Assembly: GCF_041538045.1 (NCBI RefSeq)
Contig: NZ_JBGOSE010000017.1
Location: 1-64,000, forward strand
From: Aliiglaciecola sp041538045
GTDB lineage: Bacteria; Pseudomonadota; Gammaproteobacteria; Enterobacterales; Alteromonadaceae
DNA length: 64,000 bases
Direction of reading: 5' to 3'
Part shown: piece after piece, positions 34,130-43,387 of the stretch
Layout: every line of letters starts with the position of its first letter
Numbering within the stretch: position 1 is the stretch's first letter
Position numbers and translations under genes: made by a program
The notes under the pieces: generated by a model
Database searches by the model: none
What the model saw: the letters and a program-made list of their open reading frames with translations, nothing else
Told to the model about the DNA's origin: nothing

Positions 34130-35008
34130 ATGCCAGCGATGTTTGAGCTATTAGCCGATTCTCCCATTTTTTTTATTAGTTTCGTTTTTATTATCAGTTT
34201 ATTGGTAGGTAGCTTTTTAAATGTGGTTATTTATCGTCTTCCCGTAATGATGGAACGCAGCTGGAAACAAGAATATCAACAATATTTCCAGCCTGAGACA
34301 TCAGAACAAACGACTACAGACACATTCAATTTAGTTAAACCAGATTCTACCTGTCCGAAATGTCAGCATAAAATAAGAGCGTGGGAGAATATCCCTGTAA
34401 TTAGCTGGTTATTTCTGAAAGGAAAATGCTCTCAATGTAACAATCCAATTTCAATTCGCTACCCTGCTGTTGAGCTTTTCACAGCTTTAACGAGTATGGC
34501 CATTGCATGGCACTTCGGATTTGGTTGGCAAGCGGCCGCCGCGGTTTTATTTACATGGTGCTTGGTTGCCTTAATATTTATTGATATCGATAAAATGTTG
34601 TTACCTGACCAAATCACTCTGCCCATTTTATGGCTAGGGCTGATTTTGAGTACCATGAACATTTTTGTCAGCCCAACAGATGCCATTATTGGCGCGGCAG
34701 CGGGTTACTTGAGCTTGTGGAGCGTGTATTGGTTATTCAAATTGCTCACCGGCAAAGAAGGGATGGGCTATGGTGATTTTAAATTATTAGCCGCTTTAGG
34801 TGCATGGGTGGGTTGGCAGTATCTTCCAATTATCATTCTGCTCTCTTCGTTGGTCGGCGCAGTTATAGGGATTAGCTATTTATTAATTAAGGGAAAAGAC
34901 AAAGGCAGTCATATTCCCTTCGGCCCGTATTTAGCAATAGCGGGTTGGCTAACATTAATATATGGCGAAGATATAGCTAACTGGTATTGGGGATGGGCTT
35001 TAGCATGA
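34130..35008 (+). CDS. pilD: Prepilin leader peptidase/N-methyltransferase PilD
   Basis: Protein of 292 residues, the bifunctional aspartic protease that cuts and methylates prepilins. The tetracysteine zinc motif is intact (CPKCQHK then CSQCNNPISIRYP, about 75-109). The catalytic aspartates lie in FIDIDKMLLPD (about 152-162) and the GYGDFKLLAALGAW segment (about 211-224, the GxGD motif). About seven membrane helices are expected. The last codons overlap the coaE start (ATGA). Confidence 0.97.
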   Translation: MPAMFELLADSPIFFISFVFIISLLVGSFLNVVIYRLPVMMERSWKQEYQQYFQPETSEQTTTDTFNLVKPDSTCPKCQHKIRAWENIPVISWLFLKGKCSQCNNPISIRYPAVELFTALTSMAIAWHFGFGWQAAAAVLFTWCLVALIFIDIDKMLLPDQITLPILWLGLILSTMNIFVSPTDAIIGAAAGYLSLWSVYWLFKLLTGKEGMGYGDFKLLAALGAWVGWQYLPIIILLSSLVGAVIGISYLLIKGKDKGSHIPFGPYLAIAGWLTLIYGEDIANWYWGWALA

Positions 35009-35622
35009 GCGATTATGTAGTGGGGTTAACAGGTGGTATAGGCAGTGGCAAAACAGCAGTTTCTGACACGTTTGCCGACTTAGGAATTGATGTTATCGAT
35101 GCTGATATATTGGCTCGTGAAGTAGTTGAACCGGGTAGTCCGGCACTCCACGTTATCGCGAAAAAGTTTGGTGATAAATCTTTGTTAGCAGATGGCAATT
35201 TAAATCGACAATATATTCGAGAGATCGTATTTTCAGACCCCTTGCTGAAAACCTGGCTAGATAATCTACTCCATCCGATGATCCGCAAAAATATGCAACG
35301 TCAATTAAAACAAGCAAAATCCCCCTATTGTATTCTCGCCGTGCCTTTATTAATCGAAAATAGCATGATGGCGATGGTTAACCGAGTTTTGGTTGTGGAT
35401 GTTGACGAAGAGGTGCAGTTACAGCGAGCAGCGAATAGAGATCAGCAATCTAGCCAACAAATCAAAAATATAATGGCTAATCAGGTCTCCCGTGAAGTAC
35501 GCTTAAGCCATGCTGACGATGTGATTGATAACAATGGATCTGTGGATAATTTAAAAAAACAAGTTGAACAATTGCACCAACAATATTTACTGCAGACTAC
35601 CAATCAAATCGCGCTAGTTTAA
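35005..35622 (+). CDS. coaE: Dephospho-CoA kinase
   Basis: Protein of about 205 residues that phosphorylates dephospho-CoA in the last step of coenzyme A synthesis. The Walker A motif GLTGGIGSGKTAVSD lies at residues 7-21, followed by IDADILAREVV, and the lid region DEEVQLQRAANRDQQS is recognisable. The correct start is the ATG that overlaps the pilD stop as ATGA; an upstream frame extension lies inside pilD. The pilD-coaE-zapD-yacG order is conserved in gammaproteobacteria. Confidence 0.96.
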   Translation: MSDYVVGLTGGIGSGKTAVSDTFADLGIDVIDADILAREVVEPGSPALHVIAKKFGDKSLLADGNLNRQYIREIVFSDPLLKTWLDNLLHPMIRKNMQRQLKQAKSPYCILAVPLLIENSMMAMVNRVLVVDVDEEVQLQRAANRDQQSSQQIKNIMANQVSREVRLSHADDVIDNNGSVDNLKKQVEQLHQQYLLQTTNQIALV

Positions 35623-35909
35623 CCAGGATTTAAGCCAATAATCAATTTTGCTAGAACAAGCATCTAACAACAGACAAAAATATGTTATGTTGTCCTCCTA
35701 ACTACCGCTTTACAGATTAAAAACACCTATTGCTAAAATTTTGAGGGTTGTTTGATTTACAACTTTATTATCTTGGGGTTGAAATCTGATGCGTTTTGCG
35801 GTGTAGTTCCCTTTATAATAATCATTCAATAGTCAGTTCTAACTATTTTGATTTTGCTTTTTAAGAACAATAAGTCTTCCGTCTGCGTATAGATTCTTTA
35901 GGATAATTA
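35623..35909. other. Non-coding stretch before zapD
   Basis: About 290 AT-rich bases between coaE and zapD with no reading frame I can support. It probably holds the promoter for zapD-yacG, but no clear -35/-10 pair or terminator stands out. Confidence 0.4.
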
Positions 35910-36662
35910 ATGTCATTAGCTGTTTATGAGTTTCCATTAAACGAAAAAGTCAGGACCTATTTACGTCTTGAACAGTTGTTTATTCAACTCAAACAAAGCG
36001 CAAAAGCCCAAGAAGATTGGCAATTTATGAGCTTTTTTGAGGCTCTATTTACCCTACTTGATCTCTTAGAGCGACTGGATATTCGCAGTGACATTTTAAA
36101 AGATATTGAAGTTCACGAAAAAAACCTAGTGTATTGGTCACAGCATCCGAAAATTGATTCAGAAGCACTGCAAGCTGCACTGCAAAAAATACTCCGTCTT
36201 AGAGATCAACTCAAACACTCGAAAAAAATAGGCGCGACACTCAAAGAAGATAAATTTCTAAGCTCAATTAGACAACGCTTTTCCATTCCAGGTGGTACCT
36301 GCAGTTTTGACCTGCCAAATTTACACTACTGGATTAAACAGCCGCTGGAGCTGATCCGCAATGATATTAATAATTGGCTAAAAGAGTTCGATTTAATTAA
36401 TGAAGCCATAGATATTACCTTAGCTTTTTTACGTGAAAGAGGACGTTTTACTGGGATCACTGCTGAAAATGGTTTTTATCAAGGGATAGCCGATGATAAG
36501 AGTGAGTTAATTCGAATCCAAAGTGTCACTGATGAAGGCTATTACCCCATGTTAAGTGGCAACAAATACCGTTATGCGATTCGATTTATGCTGTTTACTG
36601 CAAATGAAAATGGCAGTAGCCAAGTGACTGATTCCATTCCATTTAAAATTGCCAGTTGTTAG
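35910..36662 (+). CDS. zapD: Cell division protein ZapD
   Basis: Protein of 250 residues (formerly YacF) that binds the FtsZ C-terminal tail and bundles FtsZ filaments at the Z-ring. The start YEFPLNEKVRTYLRLEQLF (about 5-23), FFEALFTLLDLLERLDIRSD (about 44-63) and SIRQRFSIPGGTCSFDLPNLHYW segments (about 122-144) are diagnostic. Length matches E. coli ZapD (247). It precedes yacG by 15 bases. It is notable that zapA, another Z-ring associated gene, is missing from its usual site in this window. Confidence 0.97.
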   Translation: MSLAVYEFPLNEKVRTYLRLEQLFIQLKQSAKAQEDWQFMSFFEALFTLLDLLERLDIRSDILKDIEVHEKNLVYWSQHPKIDSEALQAALQKILRLRDQLKHSKKIGATLKEDKFLSSIRQRFSIPGGTCSFDLPNLHYWIKQPLELIRNDINNWLKEFDLINEAIDITLAFLRERGRFTGITAENGFYQGIADDKSELIRIQSVTDEGYYPMLSGNKYRYAIRFMLFTANENGSSQVTDSIPFKIASC

Positions 36663-36677
36663 GAGTCTAATAGTGCT

Positions 36678-36911
36678 ATGCTAGTGTCCTGCCCCACGTG
36701 TTCTAAAAAAGTAGAATGGAATGAAAGCAGCTTATTTCGACCATTTTGTTGTAAGCGTTGTCAGCTCATTGATCTTGGTGAATGGTCTAATGAAGAAAAG
36801 TTCATTGCCTCTAATAGTCCAAATAGTGATGGTAAAAACCAACCCCTTCCTGATGTTGAAGATATAGAAGCCATCTTGGCTCAACAGCAACAAGACTTTT
36901 TTAAAGAATAG
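36678..36911 (+). CDS. yacG: DNA gyrase inhibitor YacG
   Basis: Zinc protein of 77 residues that binds GyrB and inhibits gyrase in E. coli. Four zinc-binding cysteines sit in VSCPTCSKKVEW (residues 3-14) and FRPFCCKRCQLIDLGEW (about 21-37), the latter being the family signature. The acidic tail is variable. A TTAGGAG site precedes the ATG by about 11 bases. Its last 11 bases overlap the end of the convergent recJ gene. Confidence 0.96.
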   Translation: MLVSCPTCSKKVEWNESSLFRPFCCKRCQLIDLGEWSNEEKFIASNSPNSDGKNQPLPDVEDIEAILAQQQQDFFKE

Positions 36912-38628
36912 GCTCCAGCGCTTCTACCATTAGTTGTAAACTTACGCGCCCCCTAAACTCATTGATATCTAGCTTGTAAGCAACTTGAATTTGTTTACAA
37001 CCGTGATTAGGCCAGAGCTTTGGGTCTATGTTAAATGCTATCGCATCCACCAATACGCCTGATTCGCTTTTCAACATCAATTTGAGGTGCTTTCCTCCCA
37101 ACAACTTTTGATCCACAGGAGTAAAGGTGCCGTCAAAAATCGGCTCAGGAAAACCTTGTCCCCATGGGCCACAATCTTTTAATTGTTGAGCGAATTCCAA
37201 TGAGAATTCTTGGTGGGAAAGTTCTCCGTCGCTTAATACCTGCCCGCTTAGGTCTTTATCTTTTAACAACTCATGGCTAACTTGCTCAAAAACACGTTTA
37301 AATGCAGTGAACTTGTCGGCATAAATTGTCAAACCTGCAGCCATGGCATGACCACCAAACTTAACAATCACATCAGGATAGCGACTGTTTATTTCTTCTA
37401 GCAAATCACGAATATGCAGACCTGGGATAGATCTAGCCGAGCCTTTTAATGTTTCGTCATCTTGATTAGCAAATGCAATGGTTGGGCGATTGTATTTTTC
37501 TTTGATTTTACCGGCAACGATACCAATAACGCCTTGGTGGAAATCAGACTGATAAACAATTATTCCATTTTTTGATTGGTCACCATCAATTTCCAAGCTT
37601 TCTAAACTGGCTAGCGCTTGGTCTTGCATCGATTGCTGAATTTCCCTGCGTTCGCGGTTTAATGAATCAAGTTCAACAGCCATTTGCCGAGCTTTTGCAT
37701 GATCAGCAGCCAATAAACATTCGATGCCCAAAGACATGTCGTCTAAGCGGCCGGCGGCATTAAGCCGTGGACCAAGAACAAAACCTAGATCACTGGACAC
37801 CATTCTTTCAGAACTCTTACCGGCAACTTCTACCAAGGCTTTGATACCGGGTCGACATTTACCACTTCGAATACGCTGTAAACCTTGGTAAACCAAGACA
37901 CGATTATTACTATCCAAAGGTACAACATCAGCCACTGTACCCAAAGCAACAATATCTAAAAATTCTGCTAAATTTGGTTCAGGGATAGCTCGCTTTTCAA
38001 ACCATTGTTTTTGTTTTAGGTGATTTCTAAGGGCTAACATCAAATAAAACGCGACCCCTACCCCAGCGAGGTTTTTAGATAAAAACTCACAGCCAGGTTG
38101 ATTAGGGTTCACTATTGCATCAGCCTGAGGTAGACGATCTGCTGCCAAATGATGATCGGTAACCAAGACTTTAATTCCAAGGGCTTTAGCTCTATCCACT
38201 CCACTAAAACAAGCGATACCGTTGTCTACGGTAATGATTAATTGCGCACCTTGTTGATGGGCGACGTCGACTATTTCAGGACTTAAGCCATAGCCAAAAT
38301 CAAACCGATTAGGCACTAGATAAGTGTGATCAGTAGCTCCCATTCTAGCCAAACACAGCATAGTCAGAGCAGTACTTGTTGCGCCATCGGCATCAAAATC
38401 ACCAACAATGATAATTTTAAGCTGCTTTTCCAATGCATCACTAAGCACTTCAACGGCGGCCTCGATACCAGAAAGGTTTTGATAATGCAGTAAGGCTCTT
38501 GCTCCTTTATCTAACTGACTTGCTTCTTCAATTCCTCGACTTGCAAAAATTTGTCGAATTATTGGTTGAGAAATATCGGCTAAATGAGAGTCAGGGACAG
38601 GTTGGCGACGGACAATTTTGGCTGGCAT
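36901..38628 (-). CDS. recJ: Single-stranded-DNA-specific exonuclease RecJ
   Basis: Protein of about 575 residues, a 5'-3' exonuclease of the DHH phosphoesterase family used in recombination and mismatch repair. Metal-binding motifs are VGDFDADGATSTAL (motif I), TVDNGIACFSG, LVTDHHLA (DHH, motif III), and a DHHA1 region containing KFGGHAMAAGLTI. The C-terminal OB-like domain follows. I chose the ATG at 38628, because E. coli RecJ begins at the corresponding place; an upstream ATG at 38700 would add 24 unrelated residues that run into the dsbC spacer. Third gene of xerD-dsbC-recJ. Confidence 0.95.
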   Translation of the reverse strand: MPAKIVRRQPVPDSHLADISQPIIRQIFASRGIEEASQLDKGARALLHYQNLSGIEAAVEVLSDALEKQLKIIIVGDFDADGATSTALTMLCLARMGATDHTYLVPNRFDFGYGLSPEIVDVAHQQGAQLIITVDNGIACFSGVDRAKALGIKVLVTDHHLAADRLPQADAIVNPNQPGCEFLSKNLAGVGVAFYLMLALRNHLKQKQWFEKRAIPEPNLAEFLDIVALGTVADVVPLDSNNRVLVYQGLQRIRSGKCRPGIKALVEVAGKSSERMVSSDLGFVLGPRLNAAGRLDDMSLGIECLLAADHAKARQMAVELDSLNRERREIQQSMQDQALASLESLEIDGDQSKNGIIVYQSDFHQGVIGIVAGKIKEKYNRPTIAFANQDDETLKGSARSIPGLHIRDLLEEINSRYPDVIVKFGGHAMAAGLTIYADKFTAFKRVFEQVSHELLKDKDLSGQVLSDGELSHQEFSLEFAQQLKDCGPWGQGFPEPIFDGTFTPVDQKLLGGKHLKLMLKSESGVLVDAIAFNIDPKLWPNHGCKQIQVAYKLDINEFRGRVSLQLMVEALEPIL

Positions 38629-38709
38629 AAGATACCGTTGTTTGATGTGGCAGATGTAACACTGGGAAAGGCTCAAAACACTGGGTGTTTTGAGCCTCAA
38701 TTTTATAAT

Positions 38710-39543
38710 TTAGATTTGATTTAATTTCTGTAACAGAGCATCAGCAGGCATGTAACCACCAACCAAAGAACCGTCTGGTAATATGATGTTAGGCGTGCCA
38801 TTTACACCTACTCGTGTACCAAATGCATATTCATCTGCGACTTTATTACTACAAGTAGTGCCATTCACATCGGCCCCGGTTTTTGCTGCGGTAAGGGCAC
38901 TTTGTTTATCATCGGCACACCATACTGCTACCATATCGTAATAAGTTTGTGTATTAAGACCACCTCGAGGGTAAGCTAAATAGCGAACTGTAATACCTTT
39001 TTCGTTGTAATCGTCTATTTCACGGTGCAGTTTTCGGCAGTATCCGCAGGTAATATCAGTGAAAACATTAATGACGTACTTTTCATCTTTTGCTTTAAAC
39101 TCAATCACATCTTCATCAGAAAAATCAGAAACGCCTTCTAAACGAAGTTCTGACAATTTAATGTCAGTTTCATTCCGCATTCCCGCATCAACATTGAAGA
39201 TTCGGCCACTTACCAAGTATTTACCATCTTCGCTGGTGTAAAATAGACCTTGATTAGTTGAGACTTGCGCTAAGCTAGGTACAGGTGAATCTCCTATAGC
39301 AAAGACTTTAAGCCCGAGCACATTTTCTAGCTTTTGTTTCGTCTTAGTGTAGTCAGCACTGCCCATTGAGGTATTTTGCTGCGATTCATTTTTAGGAATA
39401 TTTTCTGCCTGATGCTTGACCATCACTTTAGCGGTATCTTGGGTATCAGCTGCGTTTTGTGAATCTTTCATCATTGCGTAAGTTGACGCGGCTGCAACAC
39501 ACAAAGTCACCAAAATTAGAGGTGGTTTTATCCAGTTTTTCAT
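38710..39543 (-). CDS. dsbC: Thiol:disulfide interchange protein DsbC
   Basis: Protein of 277 residues, the periplasmic disulfide isomerase. It has an N-terminal signal or anchor segment (PPLILVTLCVAAASTYAM), a polar linker of about 40 residues (about 28-65) that most relatives lack, an N-terminal dimerisation domain and a thioredoxin domain with the active site ITCGYCRKLH (about 165-174) and the cis-proline segment GVNGTPNIILPDG (about 248-260). A second cysteine pair (WCADD...TTCSN) is the structural disulfide. It sits between xerD and recJ as in E. coli. Confidence 0.95.
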   Translation of the reverse strand: MKNWIKPPLILVTLCVAAASTYAMMKDSQNAADTQDTAKVMVKHQAENIPKNESQQNTSMGSADYTKTKQKLENVLGLKVFAIGDSPVPSLAQVSTNQGLFYTSEDGKYLVSGRIFNVDAGMRNETDIKLSELRLEGVSDFSDEDVIEFKAKDEKYVINVFTDITCGYCRKLHREIDDYNEKGITVRYLAYPRGGLNTQTYYDMVAVWCADDKQSALTAAKTGADVNGTTCSNKVADEYAFGTRVGVNGTPNIILPDGSLVGGYMPADALLQKLNQI

Positions 39544-39768
39544 TTACCTTCCTATTAATTAACCATTATTAACTACGTTGTAAGATGTAGACCTGCGAAA
39601 TGAACAAATAATTGCATCTAAACAGTTAATTTTTAGTGTTCAAAATTTTTCATTAGTTTATAACGAAAGCCACTTTGATCCAATCTAAGCAAAGCATCCA
39701 AATGCATAAATGCGCACCTTTTTTACGAATATCGTCTAATTGGAAAGCAATGATTACAGATTGACAAT

Positions 39769-40674
39769 TTATCCTCTTGGGTGATGCTCTTCCACCAGCA
39801 TTTGCAGCCTTTGTGTAGCTACATGAGTATAAATCTGTGTTGTTGATAAATCACTGTGACCTAACAACATTTGCACAACTCTTAAATCTGCACCGTGATT
39901 CAGTAAGTGAGTAGCAAAGGCATGACGCAATGTATGAGGCGAGAGATGGGTTTGAATACCTGCAACAAGTGCATAATGCTTTATTCGATGCCAAAACGTT
40001 TGTCTGGTCATCATCACCCCACGATTACTTGGAAAAACGATGTCTGATTCTGTCTTCAAAAGGTTACCGCGTGCTAACTTAATAAACCTCAGTAACCATT
40101 CAATAGCTTCTTCTCCAAGGGGCACTAATCGCTCTTTATTACCTTTACCGGTAACTCGTATAACCCCTTGTTGTAATCCCATTTGTTCCATACGCAAAGA
40201 CACTAATTCCGATACCCGAAGACCGGTGGCATATAGTACTTCCAACATTGCCTTATCTCTAAACTCAATTGGGTTATCGATGTTTGGCGCATTGAGTAAA
40301 TCATCGACCTGCTCTTCACTTAGGGTTTTAGGTAGGGATTGCGGTAGCTTAGGGTTGCGCATTTGTGCGATAGGATCATCTTCTCGCAACTTTGATTGCA
40401 GTAGATAAATATTGAACATGCGCAGACTACTTAAAAAACGAGCGATGCTGCGTTCAGACATTTTTAAGTCGTATTGAAAGGCTAAATACTGGTCGATATC
40501 AGATTTAGCAAATTGTTGCAGAGAAAAATTAGCCAAATGCTTTTCAGCAAAGGTACAGAACTTCAATAAATCTGAACGATAGGCGTTGAGGGTGTGCTCG
40601 CTTAAACCTTTTTCTATCCAAATAGAATCAATAAAGGTTTCAATTAAAGTTAGATGATGATTTTGTACTGCCAC
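39769..40674 (-). CDS. xerD: Tyrosine recombinase XerD
   Basis: Protein of 301 residues that resolves chromosome dimers at dif together with XerC and FtsK. The N-terminal SAM-like domain (about 5-95) is followed by the catalytic domain with ATGLRVSELVSL (Arg I), SPHTLRHAFATHLLNHGADL (His-x-x-Arg) and LGHSDLSTTQIYTHV (His and the catalytic Tyr). The start codon is GTG with GGAG 6 bases upstream. It follows the Sel1 lipoprotein gene by 21 bases. Confidence 0.97.
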   Translation of the reverse strand: MAVQNHHLTLIETFIDSIWIEKGLSEHTLNAYRSDLLKFCTFAEKHLANFSLQQFAKSDIDQYLAFQYDLKMSERSIARFLSSLRMFNIYLLQSKLREDDPIAQMRNPKLPQSLPKTLSEEQVDDLLNAPNIDNPIEFRDKAMLEVLYATGLRVSELVSLRMEQMGLQQGVIRVTGKGNKERLVPLGEEAIEWLLRFIKLARGNLLKTESDIVFPSNRGVMMTRQTFWHRIKHYALVAGIQTHLSPHTLRHAFATHLLNHGADLRVVQMLLGHSDLSTTQIYTHVATQRLQMLVEEHHPRG

Positions 40675-40695
40675 TTACTACTCCTTACTCATCAT

Positions 40696-43386
40696 TTAAC
40701 GTAGGTTTTTAAGCATCAGTTTGGCTTCTTCTGAACCTTTTTCTACCGCCTTTTCAAGCCAGCCTTTAGCCTTCTTAGGATCTGATTTAGTACCAACCCC
40801 TTGCATATAAGCTTTTGCTGTCGCAAGCATACCTTCGACAGAGCCCCACTTAGCACTTTGCTCATAGAAAACGGTGGACAATACCGGGTCTTTTTTAAGC
40901 CCATTATCTGTCTCATGTAATTGCCCCAGTCCAAAAGCGGCAGCAGAATTTTGCATTCCATAGGCAATAATATAATACGACTCCGACTTCTGTGGATTAA
41001 TCTCAACGAGTTCGCCGCTTGCATATATGTAGCCTAATTCAACCAGCGCACTTTGATTATTGGTAGCGGCGCTTTGTTGAAGATACTTCAGCCCAACATC
41101 GATGTTCTGTTCTCGACCCTCACCATAAAAATAACAGTAGCCAACATCATACAAAGCACTGTGTAAATCGAATTCAACCGCTTTTTCATAGTAATCACAG
41201 GCTAGCTTATAATCTGACTCGCCGAGCTCACCTAAATAGTAAATATCCGCGAGATTCTCTGCTGCAAAACCATTGCCTTGGCTGGCTGCTTTCTGGTACC
41301 AACTTATTGCGCTTTCAAGGTCTTTTTCTACCCCGTTACCATAGCGTAAAGCAGTAGCGTAGTTGTTTTGTCCTGTGGAGTTACCGCCTCGAGCAGAAAA
41401 TTGATAAAAGTTAACAGCCCTTTCTAAATCAACGGGTACTCCTTCTCCATGTTCGTAAAAGTAACCTAAATTCGCAGCAGCTCGAAAACTGCCTTTATTT
41501 ACCGCTTGCACATAATAGGCGATTGATTGCCGTATGTTTTTTTCAACGAGTTTACCTGCACGATAAATAACACCTAATTCAAACAGGGCATCTTTATCCC
41601 CTAACTGAGCGGCTTGTTTAAAACGTTGAATACCTAGAGGCACATTGTTGTAATGGTCGATTTCAATAAATGCTAAGCCATAAGCGCAACTGGCTATTTC
41701 TTTAGCGCTACTTTGGGGGTCATCTATTACTTGCTCATAGAATTTAACCGCTAAATCGTAATTCCGCTTTTCGACTTCATCACCATACAAATCTCCTAAT
41801 CTACAACCGGCTAATTGAAAACCAGCATCTAGAGATTGTTGAAAATAGTTTACAGCTTGTGACAAATCGCGATTGACTCCTCGGCCAAAACGATAAGCAA
41901 GAGCGAGATTATACAGAGCGTTGGGCTCTCCTTGTTGTGCAGCTTGTTGATACCAATAGACCGCCTTTTTTCTATCTTTGTTGATACCAAAGTGAGAAAA
42001 GGTGTATAAGATCCCATAATCTAGCTGAGCTTTTGCATAACCTTGCTGCGCCAATTCCTCTATTATTGCCAATCCTGCGTCACTATCTTGTTGATTGTTC
42101 CATCTTCCGTTTAATAAAATATGCGCGTAATCTAATTTTGCGCGTGGATATTTTTCACCTAAACGTTGCAGTAAATAGCTAAGTTTTTGGTTAACTAAGG
42201 GCGTGATCAAGCCAAAGGTTGTATTGTAATTATTAATAGCAGTGCGCCAATATGAAAAATATTCTTCAGATAAATTAGCTAATAACAAATCGAACGGTGA
42301 ACTTTTATTGGGTTGATTTAAAAACCCCTCCAACCAAGTGTTAGTCGCCTCTTCAGCCCCTAAAGTTTTTACATTATACTGGTATAAGTGTGCAGCTTCC
42401 TCAGCTTCAAAAGGGTCTTGGGTGGATAACATATACTGTCCAAGAGCGGCACTGGCATTAATAAATCCATTTTCTGAATAGGTGAGCAAATCATCCATTC
42501 TAAATTCGAACTCATTATTATTTTGTTGGTGCAAATAAGCATTAGCTAATGCAACAGACGCTACCGCCCCTAAATTCTCAGCGTTTTCCAATGACTGGAT
42601 AACCAACTCTGGATGATCATTCTTTAACCAAGTGTTAAATTGCCAAAGAAACGCCGCTATGCTGCCCGTCTGGAAACGGTTTTCCATTTGTATTTTAGCT
42701 AACTGCTTACTTTTTCCATTTTGCGGGATAAGTAGATTTTGTTGGCGGGCAAAAAACTCGGTGTTTTCCACATAATAAACTGAGTATTTAGAAGTGATAC
42801 TGTCCATTGCATGTACTTTGAATACAACTTGATTCCCTAAACGAACCATTTCCATATCAAAAACTCTGATTCCCACCCAATTAAAGATGATTTGCGCTTC
42901 ATAAAGCTCTCGAATCGTAATCGCTTGTTGGGGAGTTTTACCGTTTCCAGATTGCAATAACAGAGTTGAAATAAGGTCAATTTTAGACCTAAGTTGCATA
43001 CCTAGTTCGTCGTTTGTTGAGCTTTCGGCGCAATGTAGAGCCATTCGATAAGCCACTAAGCTAGTATTATTTAGCGCTAGCGTATCTTCGATAGCCCGTT
43101 GGTGCTGTTTACTACAAAAATCCTCTTCTGGCCAAGACTTTAAACGCTCCAATTGTTGATTGTAAGGTTCAATAACAGATTTAACATCCGCTATAAAAAA
43201 TTGGTTTATTTGCTGTAACCAGTATTTTTTATCCTCACTCATATTCGTGGTGTCAAAATCCAAGACCATGGGTGGGCTAATATCTTTTGCAGGTTGTGTT
43301 GCCGTTGTTGCACACCCTGCCAGTCCTACACCAATTACCAAGATAGAAGTTAGGACTCGCAACAAACACACCCTATTTGGTCTCAT
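40696..43386 (-). CDS. Large Sel1-repeat lipoprotein
   Basis: Protein of 896 residues with a lipoprotein signal peptide (lipobox GLAGC, lipidated cysteine at about residue 25). From about residue 415 on there are roughly a dozen Sel1-like repeats with the usual ALYNLALAYRFGRGVNRD-type pattern (also ANLGYFYEHGEGVPVDL and LYDVGYCYFYGEGREQN). Residues 26-400 are mostly alpha-helical with no recognised domain. Sel1 proteins are generally scaffolds for protein interactions in the envelope. Its ATG follows the djlA stop by one base (TGATATG), and xerD starts 21 bases after its end, so it is probably coupled to djlA. No narrower function can be given. Confidence 0.85.
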   Translation of the reverse strand: MRPNRVCLLRVLTSILVIGVGLAGCATTATQPAKDISPPMVLDFDTTNMSEDKKYWLQQINQFFIADVKSVIEPYNQQLERLKSWPEEDFCSKQHQRAIEDTLALNNTSLVAYRMALHCAESSTNDELGMQLRSKIDLISTLLLQSGNGKTPQQAITIRELYEAQIIFNWVGIRVFDMEMVRLGNQVVFKVHAMDSITSKYSVYYVENTEFFARQQNLLIPQNGKSKQLAKIQMENRFQTGSIAAFLWQFNTWLKNDHPELVIQSLENAENLGAVASVALANAYLHQQNNNEFEFRMDDLLTYSENGFINASAALGQYMLSTQDPFEAEEAAHLYQYNVKTLGAEEATNTWLEGFLNQPNKSSPFDLLLANLSEEYFSYWRTAINNYNTTFGLITPLVNQKLSYLLQRLGEKYPRAKLDYAHILLNGRWNNQQDSDAGLAIIEELAQQGYAKAQLDYGILYTFSHFGINKDRKKAVYWYQQAAQQGEPNALYNLALAYRFGRGVNRDLSQAVNYFQQSLDAGFQLAGCRLGDLYGDEVEKRNYDLAVKFYEQVIDDPQSSAKEIASCAYGLAFIEIDHYNNVPLGIQRFKQAAQLGDKDALFELGVIYRAGKLVEKNIRQSIAYYVQAVNKGSFRAAANLGYFYEHGEGVPVDLERAVNFYQFSARGGNSTGQNNYATALRYGNGVEKDLESAISWYQKAASQGNGFAAENLADIYYLGELGESDYKLACDYYEKAVEFDLHSALYDVGYCYFYGEGREQNIDVGLKYLQQSAATNNQSALVELGYIYASGELVEINPQKSESYYIIAYGMQNSAAAFGLGQLHETDNGLKKDPVLSTVFYEQSAKWGSVEGMLATAKAYMQGVGTKSDPKKAKGWLEKAVEKGSEEAKLMLKNLR

Positions 43387-43387
43387 A

